Positions 24,084 through 31,445 of a stretch of 37,551 nt of DNA are shown here, one piece after another. The first letter of the stretch is position 1, and every line of letters begins with the position of its first letter. The notes under the pieces are model-generated. The model was not told the origin of the DNA and made no database searches. It saw nothing but the letters and a program-made list of their open reading frames with translations. The position numbers and the translations under genes are program-made. The stretch is from Verrucomicrobiota bacterium (GTDB taxonomy: Bacteria; Verrucomicrobiota; Verrucomicrobiia; Limisphaerales; J093), in NCBI GenBank assembly GCA_022710935.1, contig JAKLFY010000063.1:1-37551 (forward strand), in the 5' to 3' direction.

Positions 24084-26438
24084 CTAACGCCCCGGCTGTT
24101 TGCGCGCCAGGAGGATTTCGCGTCCCGCGCCGTAGAGGATGCCGACCAGGACCAGGAAGGGTAGCAGAGCCAGAAGATCGGCCCAACCGCCCGCGACGAG
24201 CGGGTTGCTGGCCGACCAGGCGAGCATCGTCGAGTTGAACGCCGCGAGTTTCTTTTGAAACCAGGAAGCGGTTGCGTTCGGATCGGCGAGGCCGGCCACA
24301 AAGGCGATGAGAATCCCCGCGATGGCGCCGCCGGCGATGTAGCCCGAGGCCATCAACACGCCGGCGCTCTTGTCGCCCTCGGCAGCCAGTTGATCCTCAG
24401 TCAGCCTGGCGCCAGCATGTTTCTTGCGAAGGTACAGGTCAACCAGCCAGCGGACCAGTCCGCCGATGAAGATCGGCGACGACGAGGACAGCGGAAGATA
24501 GACGCCGGTGGCGAATGCCAGCGACGGCAGGAACGACATCTCGAGAACCAGGGCAATCGCAGCCCCGACCAGCACGAGTCCCCACGGCAGTTCGCGGCTC
24601 AGGATGCCCTTGATGATGTAGCTCATCAGCACCGCCTTGGGCGCGTCGAACTTCTCGACTGTCGAACCGTCCGGACGGGTCCGGTGGGCGCCGTTGATCC
24701 CGGGATCGACGAGATAGACCGGCGCCCCCTGATCGTCCACCAGGTAACGTCCCTCCGGACCGAGCCGCTGGTCGGTGTTGTGCCAGACCAGGTACTGCCG
24801 GGTGTCGCTGACGGCTTGCGGCCCCTCGAGCGCTTCCCGCTTCGTGAGCGCGGTCGCGTCGGCTCGCAATGTGGCCGGGATGTTGGGCAGGGAGCCGACC
24901 GGGACGTAAACCGTCGTGGTCGAGTTGAGCCGCATCAGGACCGGACCCAGAATCAGCGCGGAGGCGAGGGCCCCGATCAGCAGGGCGAGTTGTTGCGCGC
25001 GCGGCGTGCCGCCGACGAGGTAGCCCGTCTTGATGCTCTGGGAGGTCGTGCCGCCGTTCGAGGAGGCGATGCAGACGATGCCGCCGACCGACAGCGCGGT
25101 GACGTAGTACCGCGCCTCGGTCCAGTCGAGCATCAGGAAGATCAGGCAGGTCAGCAGCAGCGTGGCGACTGTCATGCCGGAGATGGGATTCGAGGACGAG
25201 CCGATCTCGCCGGTGAGCCTCGATGAGACCGTGACGAAGATGAAGCCGAACACCACGATCATGAGCGCGCCCAGCAGGTTCATGTTGAGCGGCGCCGAGA
25301 GCGAGATGGCCGCCAGCAGAGCCAGAATGCCGATGAGGATGAAACTCAAGGGCAGATCCCGATCGGTGCGCGGACCGCCCGTCGCGCCGCCGCGCGCCCC
25401 GCTGAAGTCGCGCAGACCGCTGCGCAAGGCGTGGAGAATGATCGGGAGCGATCGCAACACGCTGATGATGCCGCCCGCCGCCACGGCCCCGGCCCCGATA
25501 TAGAGCACGTAGGCCCCGCGCAGTTCGTGGGGGCCCATTTCGCTGATCGGCCGAATCCCCGGCGGCACCACCCCCGCAACATGATCGCCGAAGAACTTGA
25601 TCGCCGGGATCAAGACCAGGTACGAGAGCACGCCCCCCGCGCACATGATCGAGGCAATGCGCGGGCCGATGATGTACCCGACGCCGAGCAGTTCGGGCGA
25701 AATCTCCGCCGAGACCGATGCGCCTTTGTACGGCGCGCCGAAGATCTTCTCCGGGATCTCCTTCCACAGGAGGAAGAGCTTCATGAGGGTCTTGTACACA
25801 AGCCCGATCGCGAACCCGATGAAGATGGTGGCCGGGTTGGTCTGCGCGCCCAGGCCGGCGATGGTTTGGGCCTTGTGCGCCTCGGAGGAAAGCGCCTTGG
25901 ATTCCGGCGAGGCGCCGGCCTTGAGCACCTCGGCGCAGGCCGTGCCTTCCGGGTACTTCAAGATCCCGTGCTGCGCCACAATGAGCGCCCGGCGGAGCGG
26001 GATCATCATCAGCACGCCCAGAAGCCCGCCCAGAATCGCCACCAGCAAGACGCGCGTCAACTCGAGGTCGAAGCCGAGAATCAGAATGGCGGGCATGGTG
26101 ACGCCCACGCCGAATGCGATGCTCTCGCCGGCCGACCCGGCGCTTTGAACGATGTTGTTCTCGAGGATGGTCGCGTCCTTGAATCCGAACTTCGAAAGCA
26201 GGCGGAACAGCGTAATGGCAATCACCGCCACGGGAATCGACGCGCTGACGGTCAGGCCGACCTTGAGGACGAGATAGAGCGAGGACGCGCCGAACACCAT
26301 GCCCAGCAGCGTGCCCATGACCACCGCGCGCGGCGTGAACTCGCGCATCGTCACCTCGGGCTGAATGTAGGGCTGGAACTTCGGGCCGGCGGGCGCGGCG
26401 TGCGACGCTTCTGAGGACGGGGCAATCGGCTGGCTCAT
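24084..26438 (-). CDS. OPT-family oligopeptide/metallophore transporter
   Basis: About 784 residues from ATG 26438; the longer frame to 26675 lies inside the upstream gene and is rejected. Many hydrophobic helices. OPT signatures near the N-terminus are FTPRAVVMGTLLGMVFGASSLYLVLKVGLTVSASIPVAVIAI, NNIVQSAGSAGESIAFGVGVTMPAILILG and LKYPEGTACAEVLKAG. The central VGYIIGPRIASIMCAGGVLSYLVLIPAI and SSRLTGEIGSSSNPISGMTVATLL follow. These are bacterial YPE/OPT-type features, implying proton-coupled import of oligopeptides or metal-peptide complexes. A soluble insert (about residues 520-600, containing DTRQYLVWHNTDQRLGPEGRYLVDDQGAPVYLVDPGINGAHR) lies between helices. Its ATG overlaps the TGA of the TPR gene (ATGA), so the two are translationally coupled. 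Confidence 0.93.
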   Translation of the reverse strand: MSQPIAPSSEASHAAPAGPKFQPYIQPEVTMREFTPRAVVMGTLLGMVFGASSLYLVLKVGLTVSASIPVAVIAITLFRLLSKFGFKDATILENNIVQSAGSAGESIAFGVGVTMPAILILGFDLELTRVLLVAILGGLLGVLMMIPLRRALIVAQHGILKYPEGTACAEVLKAGASPESKALSSEAHKAQTIAGLGAQTNPATIFIGFAIGLVYKTLMKLFLLWKEIPEKIFGAPYKGASVSAEISPELLGVGYIIGPRIASIMCAGGVLSYLVLIPAIKFFGDHVAGVVPPGIRPISEMGPHELRGAYVLYIGAGAVAAGGIISVLRSLPIILHALRSGLRDFSGARGGATGGPRTDRDLPLSFILIGILALLAAISLSAPLNMNLLGALMIVVFGFIFVTVSSRLTGEIGSSSNPISGMTVATLLLTCLIFLMLDWTEARYYVTALSVGGIVCIASSNGGTTSQSIKTGYLVGGTPRAQQLALLIGALASALILGPVLMRLNSTTTVYVPVGSLPNIPATLRADATALTKREALEGPQAVSDTRQYLVWHNTDQRLGPEGRYLVDDQGAPVYLVDPGINGAHRTRPDGSTVEKFDAPKAVLMSYIIKGILSRELPWGLVLVGAAIALVLEMSFLPSLAFATGVYLPLSSSSPIFIGGLVRWLVDLYLRKKHAGARLTEDQLAAEGDKSAGVLMASGYIAGGAIAGILIAFVAGLADPNATASWFQKKLAAFNSTMLAWSASNPLVAGGWADLLALLPFLVLVGILYGAGREILLARKQPGR

Positions 26439-27379
26439 CGCTTCTTTTTGGGTCGGAAACCGGGCGGCAACTGCGGGCCGGCCTCGGGTTGCGGTTCGCT
26501 TTCGGACGGTTCGGCCGCCGGGCTTTCTTCGGGAATGCCGAGCCGTTCGCGGGCTTTCCTGGCCGCCGGCGTCTCGCCATACTCGTCGACAATCCGCCGC
26601 AGCAACGCCTCCGTCTTGTCGGATTGACCGAGGCGATTGTACAGATTGCAGAGGTGAATGGCGGACCATCCCCACCGGTCCGGGGCGAGCTTGTGCTTGA
26701 GGATTTCCTCGTATTCGAGGGCCGCGGCCAGGTGATTGCCCAAATCCTTCTCGTAGATCTCCGCAATCCGAAAGGCCGCATGCAATTGACGGGGGTGCCG
26801 GTTGAGATGATCCCGCAACAGGCGCAGCGCCTCCATGTGATCCCCATTCGCCCAGGCCTGCTCCGCCTGGTCGTATTCGGGACTGCCCGCGTGCTCGCCT
26901 TCGTCGCTGTACAGGGCGCGGTGCGCCCGCGACCCCATGTAATGCGACACGTCGCCCGCCACCAGCAACGCCAGACCGACGACCGCCCCCAGCGCCAACG
27001 CGGCGTCGATCCCAAAGCCCCCCGATCGCGGCGCCGCAGTCGAGGGGGGAGTTGACACGGCGGCGGGCGGCCGCGGCGGCGGGGCGTTTGTGGTTGCGCC
27101 TTCCCCCTCCGCGGTGACTTCGTTGGTCGATGCCGCGGCTGTGACCGAATCGACTTCCGTCTCCGGAGGGGCTTCCGTGCCAGGCGGCAGCGCGTTCGTG
27201 GACTCGATGGCGATGTCGTTCGAGGGCTCGGCCTCGACGGTCGCCGATGTCACATCGCTCTCGTAGCGATGAGCCGCGCGATCCATCCGATCGGCGTACC
27301 CCTGCATGAAACGATAGCCGAAGAAGACCGCGCTTGCGGCCAGGACCACGTACAAGGCTATGCGTAAAACCGGGTGCAT
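26435..27379 (-). CDS. Membrane-anchored TPR protein coupled to the OPT transporter
   Basis: 314 residues. The N-terminal membrane segment is about residues 4-25 (LRIALYVVLAASAVFFGYRFM). A long low-complexity Pro/Ala/Thr/Glu linker follows (about 50-115), then a second hydrophobic segment IDAALALGAVVGLALLVAG (about 124-142). The tetratricopeptide region is at 168-285: AEQAWANGDHMEALRLLRDHLNRHP, HAAFRIAEIYEKDLGNHLAAALEYEEIL and IHLCNLYNRLGQSDKTEALLRRIVDEYG. The tail is acidic/Pro-rich and ends in RPKKKR. The stop overlaps the OPT start by four bases. TPR proteins usually scaffold complexes; an assembly or regulatory role for the transporter is inference from the coupling. Confidence 0.85.
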   Translation of the reverse strand: MHPVLRIALYVVLAASAVFFGYRFMQGYADRMDRAAHRYESDVTSATVEAEPSNDIAIESTNALPPGTEAPPETEVDSVTAAASTNEVTAEGEGATTNAPPPRPPAAVSTPPSTAAPRSGGFGIDAALALGAVVGLALLVAGDVSHYMGSRAHRALYSDEGEHAGSPEYDQAEQAWANGDHMEALRLLRDHLNRHPRQLHAAFRIAEIYEKDLGNHLAAALEYEEILKHKLAPDRWGWSAIHLCNLYNRLGQSDKTEALLRRIVDEYGETPAARKARERLGIPEESPAAEPSESEPQPEAGPQLPPGFRPKKKR

Positions 27380-27455
27380 GCAGTCAACCGGACGGAGCCT
27401 AGAGAAACCCGCGGCGCAGGAAAAGCAGTTTCCTCATCCCGGTTCCCCGCCCGGT

Positions 27456-27566
27456 GCATCGGGTTGTTGTCGGTGTTCTGTCGCCCGGTGAGGGCACCGG
27501 GCCTACAGCGCAGGGGGACTCCCGCTGTAGGCCGCGTGCCCCCACGCGGCGCATACTCGGTTCCCA
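27456..27566. repeat. Paired-hairpin repeat, family B, copy 2
   Basis: A 111-bp unit aligned without gaps to 2818-2928. Hairpins lie at 27483-27502 (GCCCGGTG, loop AGGG) and 27532-27549 (CCGCGTG, loop CCCC). Both stems are fully conserved while the spacer has drifted. It occupies the gap between the TPR gene and the NagB-like gene (27380-27666). Confidence 0.85.
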
Positions 27567-27666
27567 CCGAGAACCACCAGATGCGCTGCCATGAATCCCC
27601 CTTTCGGAGGGCCGAGTTCCGCGCGGCCCTGATCGGTCGCGGCGATTACCTCGATCCAGGGACTTG

Positions 27667-28446
27667 CTAAACCCCCGCGGCCGACTCGGCGTCCAGGAAC
27701 AGTGTCGCATGCGGTTGGCGGCGGAGGACCGATGCGGGACAGGCGGTTGAAATGGGGCCGCGTAGCGCCTGCCGCACGGCGTCGGCCTTGCGACGCTCCG
27801 GCACGACGCATACCATCTTTCGAGCCGCGCACAAGGCGGGCACGGTGAGGCTGAAGGCGTATCGAGGAACGGATTCGAGGGTTGGGAAACACCCCTCGCC
27901 GACCTGCTGGCGCCGGCATGGCTCGTCGAGCTTCACCAGCTTCACCAGTCGAGGGTCGTTGAAGTCCGCCACGGGCGGATCGTTGAACGCCACATGCCCG
28001 TTCTCGCCGATACCCAGGCAGCATAGGTCGATCGGTTGGGCGCGCAGCAGCGCCGCGTACCGGTCACACTCGATCAATGGCTCGAGGCAATCGCCGCCGA
28101 TGGAGTGAAACGCCCGGGGGCGCAGCCGGGATTCGACCCGCTCCCGCATGAATCTGCGGAAGCTGGCCGGGTGGTCGGCGCTGATGCCGAGGTACTCGTC
28201 CATGTGAAACACGGTGACCCGCGACCAGTCGATCTCGGAACGCCCGGCCAACGCGTCCAGGAACTCGATCTGTGAGGTGGCCGACGCCAGGATCACGGCC
28301 GCTCGAGGCCTGGCCTCGAGGACCTGTTCGAGATACCGGGCCACCGCGTCGGCCGCATCGGCGGCCAAATGGCTCTGCGTGGCATGAACGCGCACCGCGA
28401 GGCAGTCGACTGTGAACGCGCGCGTGGGGAGCGGGGCCGTGGTCAT
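27667..28446 (-). CDS. NagB-family sugar-phosphate deaminase/isomerase paralogue
   Basis: 259 residues of the glucosamine-6-phosphate isomerase/6-phosphogluconolactonase fold. Motifs: AAVILASATSQIEFLDAL (phosphate loop, diverged from GLATG), VTVFHMDEYLGI (Asp83), LCCLGIGENGHVAFNDPPVADFNDP (His151, and Asp156 where classical NagB has Glu) and a C-terminal GPISTACPASVLRRQPHATLFLD. The GENGHVAFNDPP variant marks a paralogous subfamily, often beside glycan genes in Planctomycetota and Verrucomicrobiota by my recollection. Its substrate may differ from glucosamine-6-phosphate. It lies 100 bp downstream of a more classical NagB gene on the same strand. Confidence 0.85.
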   Translation of the reverse strand: MTTAPLPTRAFTVDCLAVRVHATQSHLAADAADAVARYLEQVLEARPRAAVILASATSQIEFLDALAGRSEIDWSRVTVFHMDEYLGISADHPASFRRFMRERVESRLRPRAFHSIGGDCLEPLIECDRYAALLRAQPIDLCCLGIGENGHVAFNDPPVADFNDPRLVKLVKLDEPCRRQQVGEGCFPTLESVPRYAFSLTVPALCAARKMVCVVPERRKADAVRQALRGPISTACPASVLRRQPHATLFLDAESAAGV

Positions 28447-28546
28447 AGAGCAGGGGGGATAGGGGCCGAACGCGGCTGCACGAAGGGACCGCGCCTCGGG
28501 GGAGCCTGGGGCGCTGAACTGGCGATCTGATCCGAGGCTGGGCGCA

Positions 28547-29335
28547 TCATCGCCGAAACACCTCCCATTCCGGCTCGTTCTCGAAGATCCAGCGGTAGTA
28601 GTCGGCGCCCCGGAGTCTCGATGCGGCGGCTTCGTCGATCACCACCGTGCACCGTTGATGCAGTTGAAGCGCCGTGGCCGAGATCATGGCGGTGATCGGG
28701 CCTTCCACGGCCTTGGCAATGATGTCCGCCTTCTGCTCGCCAGTGGCGAGGAGCAGGCAACGGCGGCATTCGAGAATCGTGCCGACACCCATGGTGATGG
28801 CCCGACGCGGCATCAGGGCCGGATCGCCGAACAGGCTGGCATTCTGGGCGAGAGTGGCCGGCGCAAGCGCCTTGACACGTGTGCGCGAGTGCAAGGCCGA
28901 GAGCGGTTCGTTGAATCCAATATGGCCCGCGCGGCCCAGACCGAGCAGTTGGAGGTCGATCCCGTTGAAGCGGCGGATGCTCTGTTCGTAACGCTGGCAC
29001 TCGGCATCGAGATCCCGCGCGGTGCCGTCGGGCAGATGCGTGTTGCGCAGATCGATGTTCACCTGGAGGAACAGGTGGTGGTTCATGTAGTGGCGGTAGG
29101 AGTGGCGGTCGCTGCCCGGCAAACCGACATACTCGTCGAGGTTGAATGTCGAGCACAGGGAGAAATCCAGCGCCTCGTCCCGATGGAGCCGCACCAGGCG
29201 GGCGTAGACGCGTTCCATGGTCCGGCCGGTCGCCAGGCCCAGGATAAGATGGGGATTGGACCGGAGATCGCGCGCCATGATCTGCGCAACCAGGTCCGCG
29301 GCCGAGTCGGCATCGGGGCGTATGATGACTTCCAC
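28547..29335 (-). CDS. nagB: Glucosamine-6-phosphate deaminase (NagB)
   Basis: About 262 residues from GTG 29335. That start gives the classical N-terminus (M/V)EVIIRPDADSAADLVAQIM and the normal family length; the frame is open to 29500, but that part runs toward the sulfatase gene. It converts glucosamine-6-phosphate to fructose-6-phosphate and ammonia. Motifs: ILGLATGRTMERVY (33-37 phosphate loop), CSTFNLDEYVGL (Asp67), HSYRHYMNHHLF, LQLLGLGRAGHIGFNEPLSALHSRTRVKAL (His138, Glu143) and AITMGVGTILECRRCLLLATGEQKADIIAKAVEGPITAMISATALQLH. The residue two before the catalytic His is Ala; this position varies between Asp, Asn and Thr in the family. It is probably cotranscribed with the sulfatase 68 bp upstream and the NagB paralogue downstream. 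Confidence 0.9.
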   Translation of the reverse strand: MEVIIRPDADSAADLVAQIMARDLRSNPHLILGLATGRTMERVYARLVRLHRDEALDFSLCSTFNLDEYVGLPGSDRHSYRHYMNHHLFLQVNIDLRNTHLPDGTARDLDAECQRYEQSIRRFNGIDLQLLGLGRAGHIGFNEPLSALHSRTRVKALAPATLAQNASLFGDPALMPRRAITMGVGTILECRRCLLLATGEQKADIIAKAVEGPITAMISATALQLHQRCTVVIDEAAASRLRGADYYRWIFENEPEWEVFRR

Positions 29336-29403
29336 GGAGCGATTCAACCACGCCCGGCGGGTGCAAACAACCGCAAAGCGCTGAGCCGGAGTCCAGAGCC
29401 CGT

Positions 29404-30729
29404 TTATGGCCCGTACTCCGGCGTCCACCATGTGTCGAGTCGCTGGCCAAGTTGTTTCACGCGACGCGTCTGTTCCGCCGCCAAATCCGCCTTCTCCCAT
29501 GGGTCATGCCGCAAGTCATAGAGTTCGGGGCGGGCGGCGGGGAGTTGGCGCGGGTTGGGAACGATCAATTTCCACCAGCCGTCGATGATCCAGCGGTGCT
29601 GCAGGCTGCGGGCGGGCGCATCGACGTCGGCGATGTTGTGGGCGTACTGCTCGCCATGGAGGCGGGTCCGTTTGGAGACGGCCTTGGCATCCGTGAGGTT
29701 GAGGCCAGGCAGACCGCGCGGGACCGGCGTTTTCAGCAGGGCGGCCAGCGTCGGCCAGAGGTCGAGATTGCTGGCCAGATGGTTGCGGTCCAACCGCGGC
29801 TTCACGCGGCCGGGCCACGAAATCATGATGGGCGTGCGCACCCCGCCCTCGTACGAGGTGAGCTTCGATCGCGGCGCAAAGCGGTTGGCGTTGGCAGGGT
29901 CCTGGAGCCAGCCGTTGTCGGTGGTGTACAGAACGATTGTGTTCTCGCGCAGGCCTCGGTTCTCGAGATGACGCAGCAGGTCCCCGCAGGTTTGGTCGAA
30001 CCACTCGACGCAGGCCCAGTAACGGGCCACGGGCTCGCTCGGCGCCCGCGAGAGGTGCTTCTCGAGCAAATCCTTCGGCGGCGTGTGCGGCGCGTGTGGC
30101 AACATCGGGGCGTACCAGACGAAGAACGGCTTCTCATCGGCCTGTTCGATAAAGCGATAGACCGGATCGAGCCCTTCACGACCGATGGTCAAACCCGCGT
30201 CGCCGTGTCGACCGCCCTTGCCTTCGCCCTGGGTCATGGCGTGGGTGAAGCCGGCGGTCTTGATGGGATCGCCTTCCCACCACTTGCCGGTCTGGAGCGC
30301 GACATAGCCGCGGGAGGTGAGGTCGCGGATGAGGTTGGGCTGCCCCCGGAAGTGCTCGATGATGGCGGCGTAGTAGGCGGCGTATCGCGTATCACCACGC
30401 GCCGCCATCGCATTCGCGCCTTTGTCCGGCAGGTCGGGATCGTTGCCGACGACGCCGTGGCGGTGGGGGGACAAGGCGGTGGCGATGCTGGCCAGCGATG
30501 GGCGACAAAGCGGCACCGGTGTGTAGCCGCGAGTGAAGGTCAGCGACTGGGCGGCAAGGCGATCCAGGTTGGGCGTCGCGATGTGCGGGTGCCCCATGAA
30601 CGAGTAATCCGCCCAGGCCTGGTCGTCCGAGATGATCAGGACGACATTCGGCGGCGCAGCCTGGACGCGGAGCCAGGGCGCGAACGGCAGGCCGACCGTG
30701 ACGGCGAGCAAAGCAACGAGAGTCTTCAT
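29404..30729 (-). CDS. Secreted sulfatase with CRPSL active-site variant
   Basis: 442 residues from ATG 30729. The signal peptide is MKTLVALLAVTVGLPFAPWLRVQA. Type I sulfatase features: PNVVLIISDDQAWADYSFMGHPHIATPNLDRLA (Asp35, Asp36 metal ligands), PLCRPSLASIATALSPHRHG (Cys75, the residue converted to formylglycine), LQTGKWWEGD, FVWYAPMLPHAPHTPP, TIVLYTTDNGWLQDP, EGGVRTPIMISWPGRV and a DLWPTLAALL region. The standard C-x-P-S-R has Leu in place of Arg (CRPSL), a variant I recall from some Planctomycetota/Verrucomicrobiota sulfatases. The long frame beginning at 31035 is rejected because it precedes the signal peptide and crosses the divergent mazE promoter. NagB genes follow on the same strand, which suggests action on a sulfated amino sugar (inference). 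Confidence 0.9.
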   Translation of the reverse strand: MKTLVALLAVTVGLPFAPWLRVQAAPPNVVLIISDDQAWADYSFMGHPHIATPNLDRLAAQSLTFTRGYTPVPLCRPSLASIATALSPHRHGVVGNDPDLPDKGANAMAARGDTRYAAYYAAIIEHFRGQPNLIRDLTSRGYVALQTGKWWEGDPIKTAGFTHAMTQGEGKGGRHGDAGLTIGREGLDPVYRFIEQADEKPFFVWYAPMLPHAPHTPPKDLLEKHLSRAPSEPVARYWACVEWFDQTCGDLLRHLENRGLRENTIVLYTTDNGWLQDPANANRFAPRSKLTSYEGGVRTPIMISWPGRVKPRLDRNHLASNLDLWPTLAALLKTPVPRGLPGLNLTDAKAVSKRTRLHGEQYAHNIADVDAPARSLQHRWIIDGWWKLIVPNPRQLPAARPELYDLRHDPWEKADLAAEQTRRVKQLGQRLDTWWTPEYGP

Positions 30730-30811
30730 GACATCGGTCTCGGCCGGAGAATCCAAGGAAACGGGGGCCCTGTCCAGGCACAACGCGTCATTGTACTCCT
30801 GAGAATCCGCC

Positions 30812-30840
30812 TTGCCTCCGCCACTCAATGTGCTTACCGT
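30812..30840 (+). promoter_or_regulatory. Possible mazEF promoter
   Basis: TTGCCT at 30812-30817 and TACCGT at 30835-30840 with a 17-bp spacer. Transcription would start only a few bases before the mazE ATG at 30850, giving a leaderless or very short leader. The -10 match is weak. Confidence 0.3.
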
Positions 30841-30846
30841 AACCAC
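30830..30846. promoter_or_regulatory. Candidate MazE/MazEF autoregulatory operator
   Basis: The near-perfect palindrome GTGCTTACCGTAACCAC (one mismatch across 8-bp arms, single central base) ends three bases before the mazE ATG and overlaps the putative -10 element. AbrB-like antitoxins bind such palindromes to repress their own operon; the assignment here is by position only. Confidence 0.55.
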
Positions 30847-30849
30847 ACA

Positions 30850-31119
30850 ATGAAAACGATCGAACTCACCGTCACGCGCGTTGGCAATTCGCGGGGGATC
30901 CGACTCCCGGCGGGAGTGCTGCGCCGCTATCGCGTGGGCGAGACCCTCATCATGGAGCAGCGGCCCGACGAAATCGTCCTGCGGCCCAAGCGCACGCGCC
31001 AGCAGAAGCTCAACTGGGCCGAAACCTACCAGCAAATGGCCAAGACCGACGAAGACTGGTCCGATTGGGAATCCCTGCCGGAAGGGCTGGTCGCCGTGCC
31101 CGGCGAGGCTGTCAAATGA
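30850..31119 (+). CDS. mazE: MazE-like AbrB-fold antitoxin
   Basis: 89 residues from ATG 30850; the frame is open far upstream, but that part is antisense to the sulfatase. The N-terminal swapped-hairpin AbrB/MazE fold is clear: MKTIELTVTRVGNSRGIRLPAGVLRRYRVGETLIMEQRPDEIVLRP (1-46). A charged, Trp-containing tail (LNWAETYQQMAKTDEDWSDWESLPEGL) would wrap the toxin and neutralise it. Its TGA overlaps the toxin ATG (ATGA), the standard coupled antitoxin-toxin order. Confidence 0.92.
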   Translation: MKTIELTVTRVGNSRGIRLPAGVLRRYRVGETLIMEQRPDEIVLRPKRTRQQKLNWAETYQQMAKTDEDWSDWESLPEGLVAVPGEAVK

Positions 31120-31439
31120 AGCGCTACGACATCTGCATCGCCCGACTGGACCCAGTTCAAGGCAGCGAAATGGGCAAGACCCGTCCGGTGGTGATTGTCA
31201 GTGACGACTTGCGAAACCAGTTGCTCCAGACCGTGGCGGTTTGCCCGCTCACCCGTCAGTTGCATCCGGCCTGGCGCAGCCGACTCCAAGTCCGCTGCGC
31301 GGGCCAGACGGCGGAAATCGCCGTGGACCAGATTCGCGTCCTCAACCGCACCCGCCTCGCGCGCAAGATCGCTCAACTGTCGGCTCGTGATGCCGACACC
31401 TTGCGGCGGTTAATCTCGGAAATGTACGGCGAGCCATGA
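31116..31439 (+). CDS. mazF: MazF/PemK-family endoribonuclease toxin
   Basis: 107 residues from ATG 31116. Family features: MKRYDICIARLDPVQGSEMGKTRPVVIVSDDLRNQ (the G-x-x-x-x-K-x-R-P-V-V-I-V core), TVAVCPLTRQLHPAWRSRLQV and AEIAVDQIRVLNRTRLARKIAQLSARDADTLRRLISEMYG. MazF toxins cut mRNA at short sequence motifs and are held inactive by MazE; Arg26 and the VDQIR/T region are the usual active-site areas. The longer frame starting at 31065 lies inside mazE and is rejected. A pseudopilin gene starts only 6 bp downstream. Confidence 0.93.
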   Translation: MKRYDICIARLDPVQGSEMGKTRPVVIVSDDLRNQLLQTVAVCPLTRQLHPAWRSRLQVRCAGQTAEIAVDQIRVLNRTRLARKIAQLSARDADTLRRLISEMYGEP

Positions 31440-31445
31440 CCCCAA

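Noticed and set aside
24439-27015. An 858-codon minus-strand frame overlapping the OPT and TPR genes
   Set aside because: Arg/Pro/Ala-rich with no membrane segments; it is a shifted reading of the real OPT and TPR genes.
29452-30849. Upstream part of a 555-codon plus-strand frame ending in MazE
   Set aside because: This part is antisense to the sulfatase. Only the last 89 codons, from ATG 30850, match a known fold.
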